From Halanaerobiaceae bacterium (GTDB lineage Bacteria > Bacillota > Halanaerobiia > Halanaerobiales > Halarsenatibacteraceae): a DNA stretch of 12,583 nucleotides. Shown here one piece after another: positions 1 through 6,817 of the stretch (its first letter is position 1; the number at the start of each line of letters is the position of its first letter). Both the position numbers and the translations under genes were made by a program. Below the pieces are notes generated by a model. It worked only from the letters and a program-made list of their open reading frames with translations, did not search any database and was not told the DNA's origin. The stretch lies in the NCBI GenBank assembly GCA_003554685.1, contig PWHA01000227.1, positions 1 to 12,583 on the forward strand, read 5' to 3'.

Positions 1-844
1 CGGCACAGGGCAGAATTGAGGCCATCTCGGTATTATTGATATTGACGCAGTTTATTACCACATCGGCCAGCCAGCCTCCGGTTAACTCCTGGACTTGATC
101 ATAAACCTCCAGCGGATTGGTGGCATCGACCTGAATGATATCGTCAGCCAGCTCCAGCTCCCTGATCCGGGCTGTGCTGGCATCGCTGTGGCCCATCCCG
201 ATTACCTGGCCGGTTACTCCAGCCCTTTTACTGGCTTCATGCAGGCAGAGCATGCCGGATTTGCCGCCGGCTCCAATTATCAGCACCCGGTCTCCGGGTC
301 TGACCAGCCTGGCAGTCTGGGCAGCCGCCCCGGCAACATCGAGAACAGCCAGGGCCAGAGTCTCGGACATATCCTCCGGCAGTCTGGCATAGATACCGCT
401 CTCAAAGAGAATGGCCCGGCCTTCAATATCAACCTGATCTATCTCCGGCCTGATATCCTTTATTTTATCGATCCTGAGGGGGGTTAGAGAAAGAGAAACT
501 AAAGTGGCTATTTTATCTCCCACCTCAATTTCCCTTTCCTGCAGGGTCGGTCCTATCTCAGCTACCCGGCCGATCAGCATTCCCCCGGAGCCGGTTACCG
601 GATTGTGATGCTTGCCCCGCCGGTCAACAATCTCCTTCATTCGCTTTTTAATTTTTTCCAGATCACCGCCGGCCTCTTCCTTGAGCTGGGTGAAACTGGC
701 TGAATCAATATTGAGGGTTTCCACCTCGATCAGAATTTCATTGTCATAGATCTCCATGGTATTATCAATTTTTTCTGCTGGCTGGGGCAGAACCCCTTCA
801 GGTTCCAGCACCCGATGCACGCCAAATTTATTTCCCTGATTCAC
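1..844 (-). CDS. kdd: L-erythro-3,5-diaminohexanoate dehydrogenase (Kdd), C-terminus cut by window edge
   Basis: Kdd oxidatively deaminates 3,5-diaminohexanoate to 5-amino-3-oxohexanoate, reducing NAD(P), in the lysine fermentation pathway (family knowledge). The frame stays open from a GTG at 844-842 to the window edge, giving 281 residues of a protein usually near 345, so only the last part of the C-terminus is missing. A glycine-rich dinucleotide-binding loop, IGAGGKSG, lies at residues 190-197, and the ordered segment DVVINCVNINNTEMAS falls near the edge. I chose the GTG because AAGGGGGT sits about six bases upstream and the N-terminus (NQGNKFGVHRVLEP) looks like the family. It is the last gene seen in the minus-strand kam block, 60 bases after kce. 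Its place beside kce and kal supports the call. It is a short-chain-like Rossmann enzyme only in part; an unrelated dehydrogenase is unlikely. Confidence 0.88.
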   Translation of the reverse strand, partial: MNQGNKFGVHRVLEPEGVLPQPAEKIDNTMEIYDNEILIEVETLNIDSASFTQLKEEAGGDLEKIKKRMKEIVDRRGKHHNPVTGSGGMLIGRVAEIGPTLQEREIEVGDKIATLVSLSLTPLRIDKIKDIRPEIDQVDIEGRAILFESGIYARLPEDMSETLALAVLDVAGAAAQTARLVRPGDRVLIIGAGGKSGMLCLHEASKRAGVTGQVIGMGHSDASTARIRELELADDIIQVDATNPLEVYDQVQELTGGWLADVVINCVNINNTEMASILPCA

Positions 845-904
845 TTTTTAACCCCCTTGACCCGATTTTTCTTAGATCATTTGATGCAAACAAATAAAAT
901 ATTA

Positions 905-1720
905 TCAGTTCGGACCCAGAATTTCGCGGGCTTCTTCCGGTTCGGCCACCTTCCGGTTCACCTCTTCGGCCAGCCGAACAATCCTGGCCACAAGCTGGGC
1001 ATTGCTTTGCGCCAGCTCGCCTTTGTGGTAAAAAATATTGTCTTCAAAACCTACCCTGATATGGCCGCCCATTACCAGGGCATGGCAGGCCAGCGGAAGT
1101 TCCTGAGGGCCGATACCGGCAACCGTCCAGGTTGCTGCTTCAGGAAGGTTATCGACCATGGCCAGAAGATTTTTAATAGATCCGGGCATCGCACCGGGAA
1201 CACCCAGCACCAGATCGAAATGAAGATGTCCGGTAATCAAATCCTCCCGGTAAAGTTTTAGAGCATTATAGATGTGTCCGATTTCAAAACATTCCAGTTC
1301 CGGCATCACACCGTATTTCTTCATCTCCCGGGCAAAATTTCGCATCAGCGGCAGATCATTAACAAAGATTTCCTCGCCAAAATTGGTGGTTCCGCAGTCC
1401 AGGGTCGCCATCTCCGGCTCCAGATAAACCGGCTGAATTCTCTCCTGCCAGCTCATGCCGGCAGCCCCACCGGTCGAGGGCTGTACGATGGCGGTAACCC
1501 CCTCCCGCTCCATGGCCTCAATTGCCCGGGCAAAGGTCTTCTGATCCTGGGTGGCTTTGCCTTCCTCATCCCTGACATGAAGATGTATTATAGAAGCACC
1601 TGCCTCTTCGGCTTTTTTGGCCTCCATGGCCAGTTCTTCCGCAGTCAGGGGTAGATTGGGATTATGCTCCCGGGTGACCTCGGCTCCACAGATAGCCGCC
1701 GTGATTATCAATTTTTCCAT
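905..1720 (-). CDS. kce: 3-keto-5-aminohexanoate cleavage enzyme (Kce)
   Basis: Kce condenses 5-amino-3-oxohexanoate with acetyl-CoA and cleaves it to acetoacetate and 3-aminobutyryl-CoA. It belongs to the zinc-dependent BKACE (DUF849) TIM-barrel family. The 271-residue product has the expected family length. The metal pair His46/His48 is in HLHVRD, with Ser82 in QPSTGG and Glu143 in ELECFE. The motif RVGFEDN supplies Arg222, Glu226 and Asp227, which I align with the Arg226/Glu230/Asp231 active-site set of the characterised Cloacamonas enzyme. All key residues are therefore present and the gene looks functional. The ATG lies 6 bases after the kal stop, and its GGGGGGTGA ribosome-binding sequence is inside the end of kal, suggesting translational coupling. 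A different BKACE substrate is possible in isolation but improbable between kal and kdd. Confidence 0.95.
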   Translation of the reverse strand: MEKLIITAAICGAEVTREHNPNLPLTAEELAMEAKKAEEAGASIIHLHVRDEEGKATQDQKTFARAIEAMEREGVTAIVQPSTGGAAGMSWQERIQPVYLEPEMATLDCGTTNFGEEIFVNDLPLMRNFAREMKKYGVMPELECFEIGHIYNALKLYREDLITGHLHFDLVLGVPGAMPGSIKNLLAMVDNLPEAATWTVAGIGPQELPLACHALVMGGHIRVGFEDNIFYHKGELAQSNAQLVARIVRLAEEVNRKVAEPEEAREILGPN

Positions 1721-1726
1721 GGCCGG

Positions 1727-2119
1727 TCACCCCCCTCTACGCTGCCGTTCCCCTGGGACCACACAGGTTCCGGAGGCCCGGCAGACCAGGATCGGTTCCT
1801 CAAGCACCTTGGCGGCAGAATCATGCTCTGCCTCCTCCAGGGGAGTAATTACTTTATGGGCGGTGAACTCCATCTTCCGGGAGGTATTGCCCCGGGAAAT
1901 TATCCTGCCCCGGGCCTCAATAAAATCTCCGGCATGTACAGGGGCTGTAAACTCCACCTCATCATAGGCCACAAAGAGCCCCTCATCACCGTCGCTGCGG
2001 ATCAAAATTTCGGTAGCCACATCTCCAAAGAGCTCCAGCATCCTGGCTCCATCCACCAGATTTCCAGCGTAGTGAGCATCAGCTGTGCTCATCCTCAGCC
2101 GGATCATTGCCTCGGTCAT
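1727..2119 (-). CDS. kal: 3-aminobutyryl-CoA ammonia lyase (Kal)
   Basis: Kal removes ammonia from 3-aminobutyryl-CoA (L-3-aminobutyryl-CoA) to give crotonyl-CoA, the entry to butyrate formation. The 130-residue product has the size of a single hotdog-fold subunit. The segment AHYAGNLVDGARMLELFGD, followed by the beta-rich stretch FTAPVHAGDFIEARGRI, is typical of this thioesterase-like family. A longer TTG start at 2128 is open in frame. The ATG at 2119 is preferred because AAAGGAGG (2136-2129) is nine bases before it and would directly abut the TTG. The ribosome binding site overlaps the kamE stop codon, so kal is probably coupled to kamE. The last residues (GERQRRGG) are basic and not diagnostic. 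A generic acyl-CoA thioesterase would be the alternative, but the context makes Kal very likely. Confidence 0.92.
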   Translation of the reverse strand: MTEAMIRLRMSTADAHYAGNLVDGARMLELFGDVATEILIRSDGDEGLFVAYDEVEFTAPVHAGDFIEARGRIISRGNTSRKMEFTAHKVITPLEEAEHDSAAKVLEEPILVCRASGTCVVPGERQRRGG

Positions 2120-2128
2120 TAATATCAA

Positions 2129-2136
2129 CCTCCTTT
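2129..2136 (-). promoter_or_regulatory. Ribosome binding site that decides the kal start
   Basis: On the minus strand the sequence reads AAAGGAGG and is followed by nine bases and then ATG at 2119. The in-frame TTG at 2128 touches the motif directly and so cannot be used efficiently. The motif overlaps the TAA stop of kamE (2137-2135). Confidence 0.8.
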
Positions 2137-2950
2137 AGTTTTCCCTTTCAGCCAGCTCCTGGGCCAGAAAGGAAGCCACCTGGGGTGGAGTTGTTCCCGG
2201 TCCAAAGCCGGCATCAAAACCCAGTTCCAGGGCCAGTTCATGACTCAACCTCGGGCCTCCCACCACCAGCAGAAATTCATCCCGGATACTCTCTGCCTCC
2301 AGCAGCTCTACCAGTTCGGTCAGATTTTTGACATGAACATTTTTCTGGGTTACCACCTGGGAAACCAGCAGAGCATCTGCCTGAACTTCAACTGCTTTGC
2401 TGATCAATCTTTCATTGGAAACCTGGCTGCCAAGATTCCAGGTGGCAAAACCGGGATACCTTTCCAATCCGTATTCTCCAGCATAACCCTTCATATTCAT
2501 GATGGCATCCAGCCCCACAGTATGAGCATCCGTTCCCGTACAGGCCCCCACCACCCTGATCTGTCTGCCAATATGCTTATCGATAAAACTGTTAATTTCC
2601 TGAAAGCTCATGGTTTTGGTGGTGGCCTGAGCCACTTCAATTCCTGTAAAATCAACGGAAAGGGGACAGCGCCCGTAGGCTATCAGAAAGGTAAAACCCT
2701 CTCCCAGATCTCTGAGATGAACTACTTCAACTTCCTTTAAACCAAGCTTTTCCAGAAGAGTACATCCTGCTGCCCGGGCTTCCGGCCCTGCCGGTACCGG
2801 CAGGGTAAAGCTGAGCTGAATCTGACCATCATTTAGTGTATCTCCATAAGGACGCACCAGCTTAAGATCCACATCTGCTGATTTTTCCTGCCAGCCCCCG
2901 GAGATTTTTTTCTTTCGACCGCTTCTGTTATCAGAACCCGAATCTCTCAC
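2135..2950 (-). CDS. kamE: Lysine 5,6-aminomutase beta subunit, B12- and PLP-binding (KamE)
   Basis: KamE is the small subunit of the adenosylcobalamin/PLP enzyme that moves the terminal amino group of L-beta-lysine (or D-lysine) from C6 to C5. The predicted protein has 271 residues. The N-terminal segment LVRPYGDTLNDG is characteristic of the family. The cobalamin motif DxHxxG is at 141-146 (DAHTVG), with His143 as the lower axial ligand. Eleven residues later NMKGYAGEYGLE carries Lys154, the internal aldimine lysine; the same spacing links His133 and Lys144 in the clostridial enzyme. The second GG motif (VVGGPRLS) of the Rossmann B12 domain is also present. The frame is open upstream to 3010, but that extension lies inside kamD. 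The GTG at 2950 overlaps the kamD stop as GTGA and has AAGGAG eleven bases upstream, so I use it. Confidence 0.95.
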   Translation of the reverse strand: MRDSGSDNRSGRKKKISGGWQEKSADVDLKLVRPYGDTLNDGQIQLSFTLPVPAGPEARAAGCTLLEKLGLKEVEVVHLRDLGEGFTFLIAYGRCPLSVDFTGIEVAQATTKTMSFQEINSFIDKHIGRQIRVVGACTGTDAHTVGLDAIMNMKGYAGEYGLERYPGFATWNLGSQVSNERLISKAVEVQADALLVSQVVTQKNVHVKNLTELVELLEAESIRDEFLLVVGGPRLSHELALELGFDAGFGPGTTPPQVASFLAQELAEREN

Positions 2951-4515
2951 TGGCTGCTCAGCTCCTTTCTGAAAAGATCGGCAAAGGGATTGTAATAATA
3001 CCGGGAGCATGCCAGCACTCCCTCACTGCCCTTACCACCGTTTCTGGACCTTTTAATTCCGGCAAAAAAACCTTCCTCCAGGGACTGCATCAGATCCATT
3101 TCCGCTATTTTTTCCAGCATTTCTGCCGTCTCGGCCAGAACCTGATCAGCCCGGGCCTGAATTTTACCCCCGGATTTAAATTCCAGCTCCTGGCCCAGGT
3201 TTCTGCAGTTATTGAAAATATAGCGGGCATTATCCAGGCTCAGGGCCCGATCCTGAATAAAGGGGGTATGAATCGCCTCGGTCAGCATACCTAACAGCTG
3301 AATTCCCTGGCCGGTGATAATGGAAGCCAGATTAAACATACCGTCCTGAAGATGTCCCTTAAAAATATCACCGGTCATATATCTGGTCGGGGGCATATAC
3401 TTCAGGGGAGCTTCTGGAAAAAGCTGGCGAATCAGCTGGGCCTGGGCCAGTTCCAGCAGAAACCCGTCTTCGAGCTCCGGATCTATTTCAAAGGCATGTC
3501 CCAGCCCGATCAGCTCCGGGGGCAGAGAGGAGCGTCTGGCCAGTTCCTCATTGATAAACTGAGAAGCCACCACGGCATGGGCTTCCTCCAGAGAATCGGC
3601 GGTGGTGAGATAGTTATCCTCTCCCGTATTGATGATGATGCCGGCATAGGCGTTGATCAACCGGGAAAAATACTGATCAATAAAGGTTCTTTTCATGTTG
3701 ATATCCCGGAATAAAATGCCGTACATGGCATCATTGAGCATCATATCGAGTCTTTCCAGAGCTCCCAGGGCAGCAATTTCCGGCATGCAGAGCCCCGAAC
3801 AGTAGTTGACCAGCTGAATATAACGCCCGATCTCCTGACCGACCTCATCGAGAGCCTCACGCATTATACGAAAATTTTCCTTGGTGGCATAGGTGCCGCC
3901 AAAGCCCTCGGTGGTTGGCCCATAGGGAACATAATCCAGTAGAGACTGAGCTGTGCTGCGAATTACAGCTATGATATCGGCCCCCTGCCGCGCTGCCGTC
4001 CGGGCCTGCCTGACATCCTCATAAATATTGCCGGTAGCTACAATCACATAAAGCCAGGGCCGGGAGCCCGGTGATAATTTCTGCTTAAGATCCTCCCTTT
4101 CCTGCCTGATTTCTTTAATTTTCCGGGCTTTTTTTTCCGTCAACTCTCTGACGAAACTGCTGACCTCCTCCCGGGAAGTCCGGCACTTCTTTATCAAGTC
4201 AGGCAGATAAACTTCTCCCCGGGCCACTGCCCCTGCAAGTTCGTCTATCTCATAATTACCTGCCAGCAGGGCCCGCCCCAGATTGTGGGCTGACCCCTCT
4301 TTAAGTAGCTCTGCTTCCCGCAGCTGCCTCACCATTATATTGGGAACGGGTACCTCTTCCTCATCAACCCCGTTTACTCCCAGCAGCCTCAGGACAGTTC
4401 GCTCCACTGAAGTGGTGGTCAGACCTGAAATAAATTTATCAACTCCATCAGCAATTTCTGCCGCTGCCTGACGGCAGTCAGTTACCAGTTCTTCATCAAC
4501 AACAAGCTCAGCCAT
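2947..4515 (-). CDS. kamD: Lysine 5,6-aminomutase alpha subunit (KamD)
   Basis: KamD is the large TIM-barrel subunit that pairs with KamE and houses the adenosylcobalamin/PLP radical chemistry for converting beta-lysine to 3,5-diaminohexanoate. At 522 residues it matches the usual length of about 516. Family-typical segments are visible in order: VPNIMVRQL near residue 60, LYVIVATGNIYEDVRQA near 155, NYCSGLCMPEIAALGALERL near 240, YMPPTRYMTGDIFKGH near 375, and the conserved C-terminus with SRYYYNPFADLF. No frameshift or internal stop is present. GGGGGAGAG lies six bases before the ATG. Its TGA overlaps the GTG of kamE by four bases, a standard arrangement for stoichiometric subunits. An ornithine 4,5-aminomutase OraE is excluded because that protein is a single larger chain with a fused B12 domain. 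Confidence 0.95.
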   Translation of the reverse strand: MAELVVDEELVTDCRQAAAEIADGVDKFISGLTTTSVERTVLRLLGVNGVDEEEVPVPNIMVRQLREAELLKEGSAHNLGRALLAGNYEIDELAGAVARGEVYLPDLIKKCRTSREEVSSFVRELTEKKARKIKEIRQEREDLKQKLSPGSRPWLYVIVATGNIYEDVRQARTAARQGADIIAVIRSTAQSLLDYVPYGPTTEGFGGTYATKENFRIMREALDEVGQEIGRYIQLVNYCSGLCMPEIAALGALERLDMMLNDAMYGILFRDINMKRTFIDQYFSRLINAYAGIIINTGEDNYLTTADSLEEAHAVVASQFINEELARRSSLPPELIGLGHAFEIDPELEDGFLLELAQAQLIRQLFPEAPLKYMPPTRYMTGDIFKGHLQDGMFNLASIITGQGIQLLGMLTEAIHTPFIQDRALSLDNARYIFNNCRNLGQELEFKSGGKIQARADQVLAETAEMLEKIAEMDLMQSLEEGFFAGIKRSRNGGKGSEGVLACSRYYYNPFADLFRKELSSQ

Positions 4516-4547
4516 GGTAATCTCTCCCCCTGGAAATTTACTAAAAC

Positions 4548-5609
4548 TTAAGATTTATAACTTTGCGATTTAACATCAACAACCGGCAATTCAGGCTGGG
4601 ACTCCCTGAGAGCTGCCAGCAAAAGCTCCGGATTAAGATCTCGCCCTTCGGGATTATGGGGATTTACTGTTAGAGCCAGAATATTAATGGTGTCAAGCAC
4701 CTTAATTTTAATCCCCCGTTTTCTCAGCAAATTTAAGCCCCTTAATTTCAAAAAAACTCTGGTACCATCCCTGACAATTATAACCAGTCCCCGGCTTTGT
4801 TTTGCGGTAATCAAAACCCTGGCAATCTCTTCAGTCAGGGCCCCGGTTAAAATTAACAAATTATAATCTCCTTTATCTGTCAGCCTTTCAGCCAGTTCCT
4901 GCTTGAGATTCAGGGAAAGTTTCTCGCGAAACATTACTTTATCCTGGCTGCTGCAGAGCCAGCCTCCTGAGTCGGAGCTTTCAGCTTCCTCCATAAGTTT
5001 CTTAAATCTGCTGCGATGTTCTCCAGTTTCAACACCAGGCAGTTTAAGGCTTGTTAGTGCCGAGGCAGTTTTATCTACCACCCTGTCAGTGGTGCTGCCC
5101 AGCACCGCACCGGTGGAAATTACTGCTGACCCTGCCAGTTCCGGCAGGGCTGAACTTCTCCGGTCCAGTGCTCCGTCAACCAGAATATATTCAGCTGAGT
5201 CTAATAGCCTGTTTTTAATCTTTTTCAGGGTTGAAGTCCTGTTGATCCCGGTCAACTCAACTTTACAGAAGTTTTTTCGGCAGCGGTAAATACAGACCTC
5301 GCCTCTGATAGTTCGAAGCCCGGTTTTTTCCAGCAGTTCAGTTTCTGAGCTGTAGGTAGAAAGGGCTTTCTCCGCCGTGACAAAACAGGCTCCTGGAGGC
5401 ACCAGCACCGGGGGTTTCTGCTTGCCGGTTACCGCATCTCTTCTTTCACCATCCCTGCCAAAGGAAAGCAGTGCCAGCTTGCAGCTTTCAGCAGCCAGTT
5501 CCCGGCTGGCCTGATTAAAGGCTGTGGTTTTCCCGGCATTTTTTGCCAGCCCAATAAAGGTAGTGGTTCTGCTGCCGGATTTTAAAATTAGTTCTGCCAG
5601 TCGGTCCAT
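4548..5609 (-). CDS. kamB: P-loop protein, probable lysine 5,6-aminomutase reactivase subunit (KamB-like)
   Basis: A 353-residue soluble protein begins 32 bases upstream of kamD and heads the aminomutase block. A Walker A loop, GLAKNAGKT, lies at residues 20-28, and a hydrophobic strand ending in Asp (EYILVDG, 140-146) may be Walker B. Between them Cys106, Cys110 and Cys115 form a C-x3-C-x4-C cluster. The C-terminus holds a TVNPHNPEGRDLNPE segment near 312-326 followed by PELPVVDV. As I recall it, this pattern resembles KamB proteins found beside kamDE in clostridia and fusobacteria. KamB and the MutS-like KamC have been proposed to reactivate the suicide-inactivated, B12-dependent mutase. 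The start is the ATG with GAGGAGG nine bases upstream. The position supports the role, but the assignment rests on memory of the family and no MutS-like partner lies beside it. Confidence 0.62.
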   Translation of the reverse strand: MDRLAELILKSGSRTTTFIGLAKNAGKTTAFNQASRELAAESCKLALLSFGRDGERRDAVTGKQKPPVLVPPGACFVTAEKALSTYSSETELLEKTGLRTIRGEVCIYRCRKNFCKVELTGINRTSTLKKIKNRLLDSAEYILVDGALDRRSSALPELAGSAVISTGAVLGSTTDRVVDKTASALTSLKLPGVETGEHRSRFKKLMEEAESSDSGGWLCSSQDKVMFREKLSLNLKQELAERLTDKGDYNLLILTGALTEEIARVLITAKQSRGLVIIVRDGTRVFLKLRGLNLLRKRGIKIKVLDTINILALTVNPHNPEGRDLNPELLLAALRESQPELPVVDVKSQSYKS

Positions 5610-5664
5610 GTTCGCCTGCCTCCTCTGCCTGGTGCTGACTTTCCCAATCTATTATCTGTCTTCA

Positions 5665-5680
5665 GGCTAAATAATACCCG
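5665..5680 (-). promoter_or_regulatory. Weak candidate sigma-54 promoter for the kamB-kdd operon
   Basis: On the minus strand CGGGTATTATTTAGCC gives GG-N10-GC, the invariant sigma-54 spacing, about 57 bases before the kamB ATG (compare about 60 for kamA). The flanking bases match poorly: CGG instead of TGG, and TAGC instead of TTGC. In about 230 bp one such spacing could occur by chance. The alternative is read-through from the lysO promoter or an unrecognised sigma-70 site. Confidence 0.22.
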
Positions 5681-5760
5681 GCAAACCCCTAACTTAAACT
5701 CCTCTTTTGTTAATTTTTAACTGTTTCATTAATAACTATCACCAAAAACTCTCGCCAGTA

Positions 5761-5808
5761 TTAATAACCCGGTAAAGCTCTCTTTTAGCAAAATCACCCG
5801 GTTATTAA
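5761..5808 (-). repeat. 48-bp imperfect dyad in the lysO-kamB gap
   Basis: Perfect outer arms TTAATAACC (5761-5769) and GGTTATTAA (5800-5808) are followed inward by one mismatch and then a further five base pairs, GGUGA with UUACC on the transcribed strand counting one G-U pair. A 3-bp inner stem (GCU/AGC) is also possible. No run of U follows directly, so it does not look like a classical intrinsic terminator. It could be a symmetric operator or an RNA hairpin in a lysO-kam read-through transcript. Apart from this dyad and the weak promoter, the gap 5610-5838 shows no gene. Confidence 0.5.
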
Positions 5809-5838
5809 CCCCGGCAAAAAATCTGTCAGGCTCAAGTA

Positions 5839-6774
5839 TTACAGGGTTAGTAAAAAGGGTACCAGCAGGGGGACCAGGGCCGTCAATACCACTCCATTAA
5901 TAAAGGCCGGAAGGACAACCTCTTCACCACCAACCTTCTTTAACAGCGGTAGAGTGACATCCATGGTTGTTGCTCCCCCGGGAGCAATCGCAGTAATTGA
6001 ACCCAGCAGTGGAGCAATCAAAGGTATGATAATCAGGGCCAGCATCTCCCGCATGATATTGGTCAAAAAGGCCATGGAACCCAGCTCCACACTGTGCAGA
6101 TCGGTCAGCAGCACCGCCGACAGGCTGTACCAGCCAAAACCTGCTCCCAGGGCAGCAGATTCATTGCGGAGCAGCCCCAGCAGGGTGCCGGCAATTACTG
6201 TCCCGATAATGCTGCCAATCGCCACCAGCAGGGGGATAGCAATTATTCTCCAACCCAGTTCTCTGATCTGCCGGAAAATACCCCTCTTCTGACCAATATC
6301 AACTCCTACTCCTACAAATAACACCATCAGAGAATAGCTGGTAAGAGAGGTCAGCAGTGGTAGAGCAGTTTCAGGCAGAATAAGCCAGCCGGCCAGACAA
6401 CCAGCTGTCACGACCAGCAGAATAATTGCTGTCAGCCTCAAGCCTCCCTCATCCCCGGAAGCTTCGTATACACCGGGTTCATAGCGGTCCGGCTGCTCCC
6501 TTAAAATTTCCACATAATAGGAGAATATATAAAGGCAGATCACACTTCCTGTTATTCCTCCGAGAGCCAGGCCAAAGGACTGCAAACCGATTCGACCCAG
6601 ATCGGCAATGACCTCCGGGTCAGCCCCAATCCGGGCTCCCATGGCAGATATTAAAAGCAAAAGACCAAAATGAACCACCCAGCGGGCAAGTCTGCTCAGT
6701 AACCGGTTATTTTCCTGGAAAAAACCCAGCGCAAAACCAGCCAGTAAAAAGACAACCAGTAAACCCAGATCCAT
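5839..6774 (-). CDS. lysO: LysO-family membrane transporter (lysine exporter type, DUF340)
   Basis: This is a 311-residue integral membrane protein with about nine hydrophobic segments (roughly residues 2-19, 33-50, 60-88, 112-133, 138-160, 174-202, 207-225, 232-257 and 285-310). One polar loop lies near 90-110. The C-terminal half shows the signature of the LysO/YbjE family, whose E. coli member exports L-lysine: GFGWYSLSAVLLTD, then FLTNIMREMLALIIIP, then PGGATTMDVTLPLL, in that order. The ATG has AGGAGG ten bases upstream. It is directly preceded by a strong sigma-54 promoter and lies 35 bp downstream of the sigma-54 activator, on the same strand as the kam genes. The family is clear. Whether it exports lysine, exchanges lysine for a product, or handles a related basic amino acid is inference. 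An exporter beside a lysine-degrading pathway is unexpected. Confidence 0.85.
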   Translation of the reverse strand: MDLGLLVVFLLAGFALGFFQENNRLLSRLARWVVHFGLLLLISAMGARIGADPEVIADLGRIGLQSFGLALGGITGSVICLYIFSYYVEILREQPDRYEPGVYEASGDEGGLRLTAIILLVVTAGCLAGWLILPETALPLLTSLTSYSLMVLFVGVGVDIGQKRGIFRQIRELGWRIIAIPLLVAIGSIIGTVIAGTLLGLLRNESAALGAGFGWYSLSAVLLTDLHSVELGSMAFLTNIMREMLALIIIPLIAPLLGSITAIAPGGATTMDVTLPLLKKVGGEEVVLPAFINGVVLTALVPLLVPFLLTL

Positions 6775-6783
6775 AGTGATAAA

Positions 6784-6817
6784 CCTCCTACTAATATTAT
6801 ATGCAACTTTTATTCCA
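6784..6817 (-). promoter_or_regulatory. Sigma-54 (-24/-12) promoter of lysO
   Basis: On the minus strand TGGAATAAAAGTTGCA gives TGG (6817-6815) and TTGC (6806-6803), with exactly ten bases between the GG and the GC, matching consensus TGGCAC-N5-TTGCA. The -24 element overlaps the last codons of the regulator gene. The start point would be near 6791, leaving a leader of about 17 bases that contains the AGGAGG. The downstream bases TATAATATTAGTAGG closely resemble those after the kamA promoter. A perfect TATAAT occurs at 6801-6796 but has no recognisable -35. Confidence 0.78.

Noticed and set aside
95..487. Plus-strand 130-codon open frame
   Set aside because: It lies antisense to the kdd reading frame, which carries the dinucleotide-binding motif; no ribosome site or family resemblance.
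815..1654. Plus-strand open frames opposite kce
   Set aside because: Shadows of the conserved kce frame, which holds all catalytic residues.
2951..3010. N-terminal extension of kamE inside kamD
   Set aside because: The extension is read from within kamD and has no ribosome site; the GTG overlapping the kamD stop gives the family-like N-terminus.
5761..5808. Rho-independent terminator after lysO
   Set aside because: Outer stem is AT-rich and no U tract follows the hairpin directly.
5610..5838. Lysine riboswitch (L-box) in the leader of the kam operon
   Set aside because: The conserved L-box core elements were not recognisable, and the gap is dominated by the 48-bp dyad.
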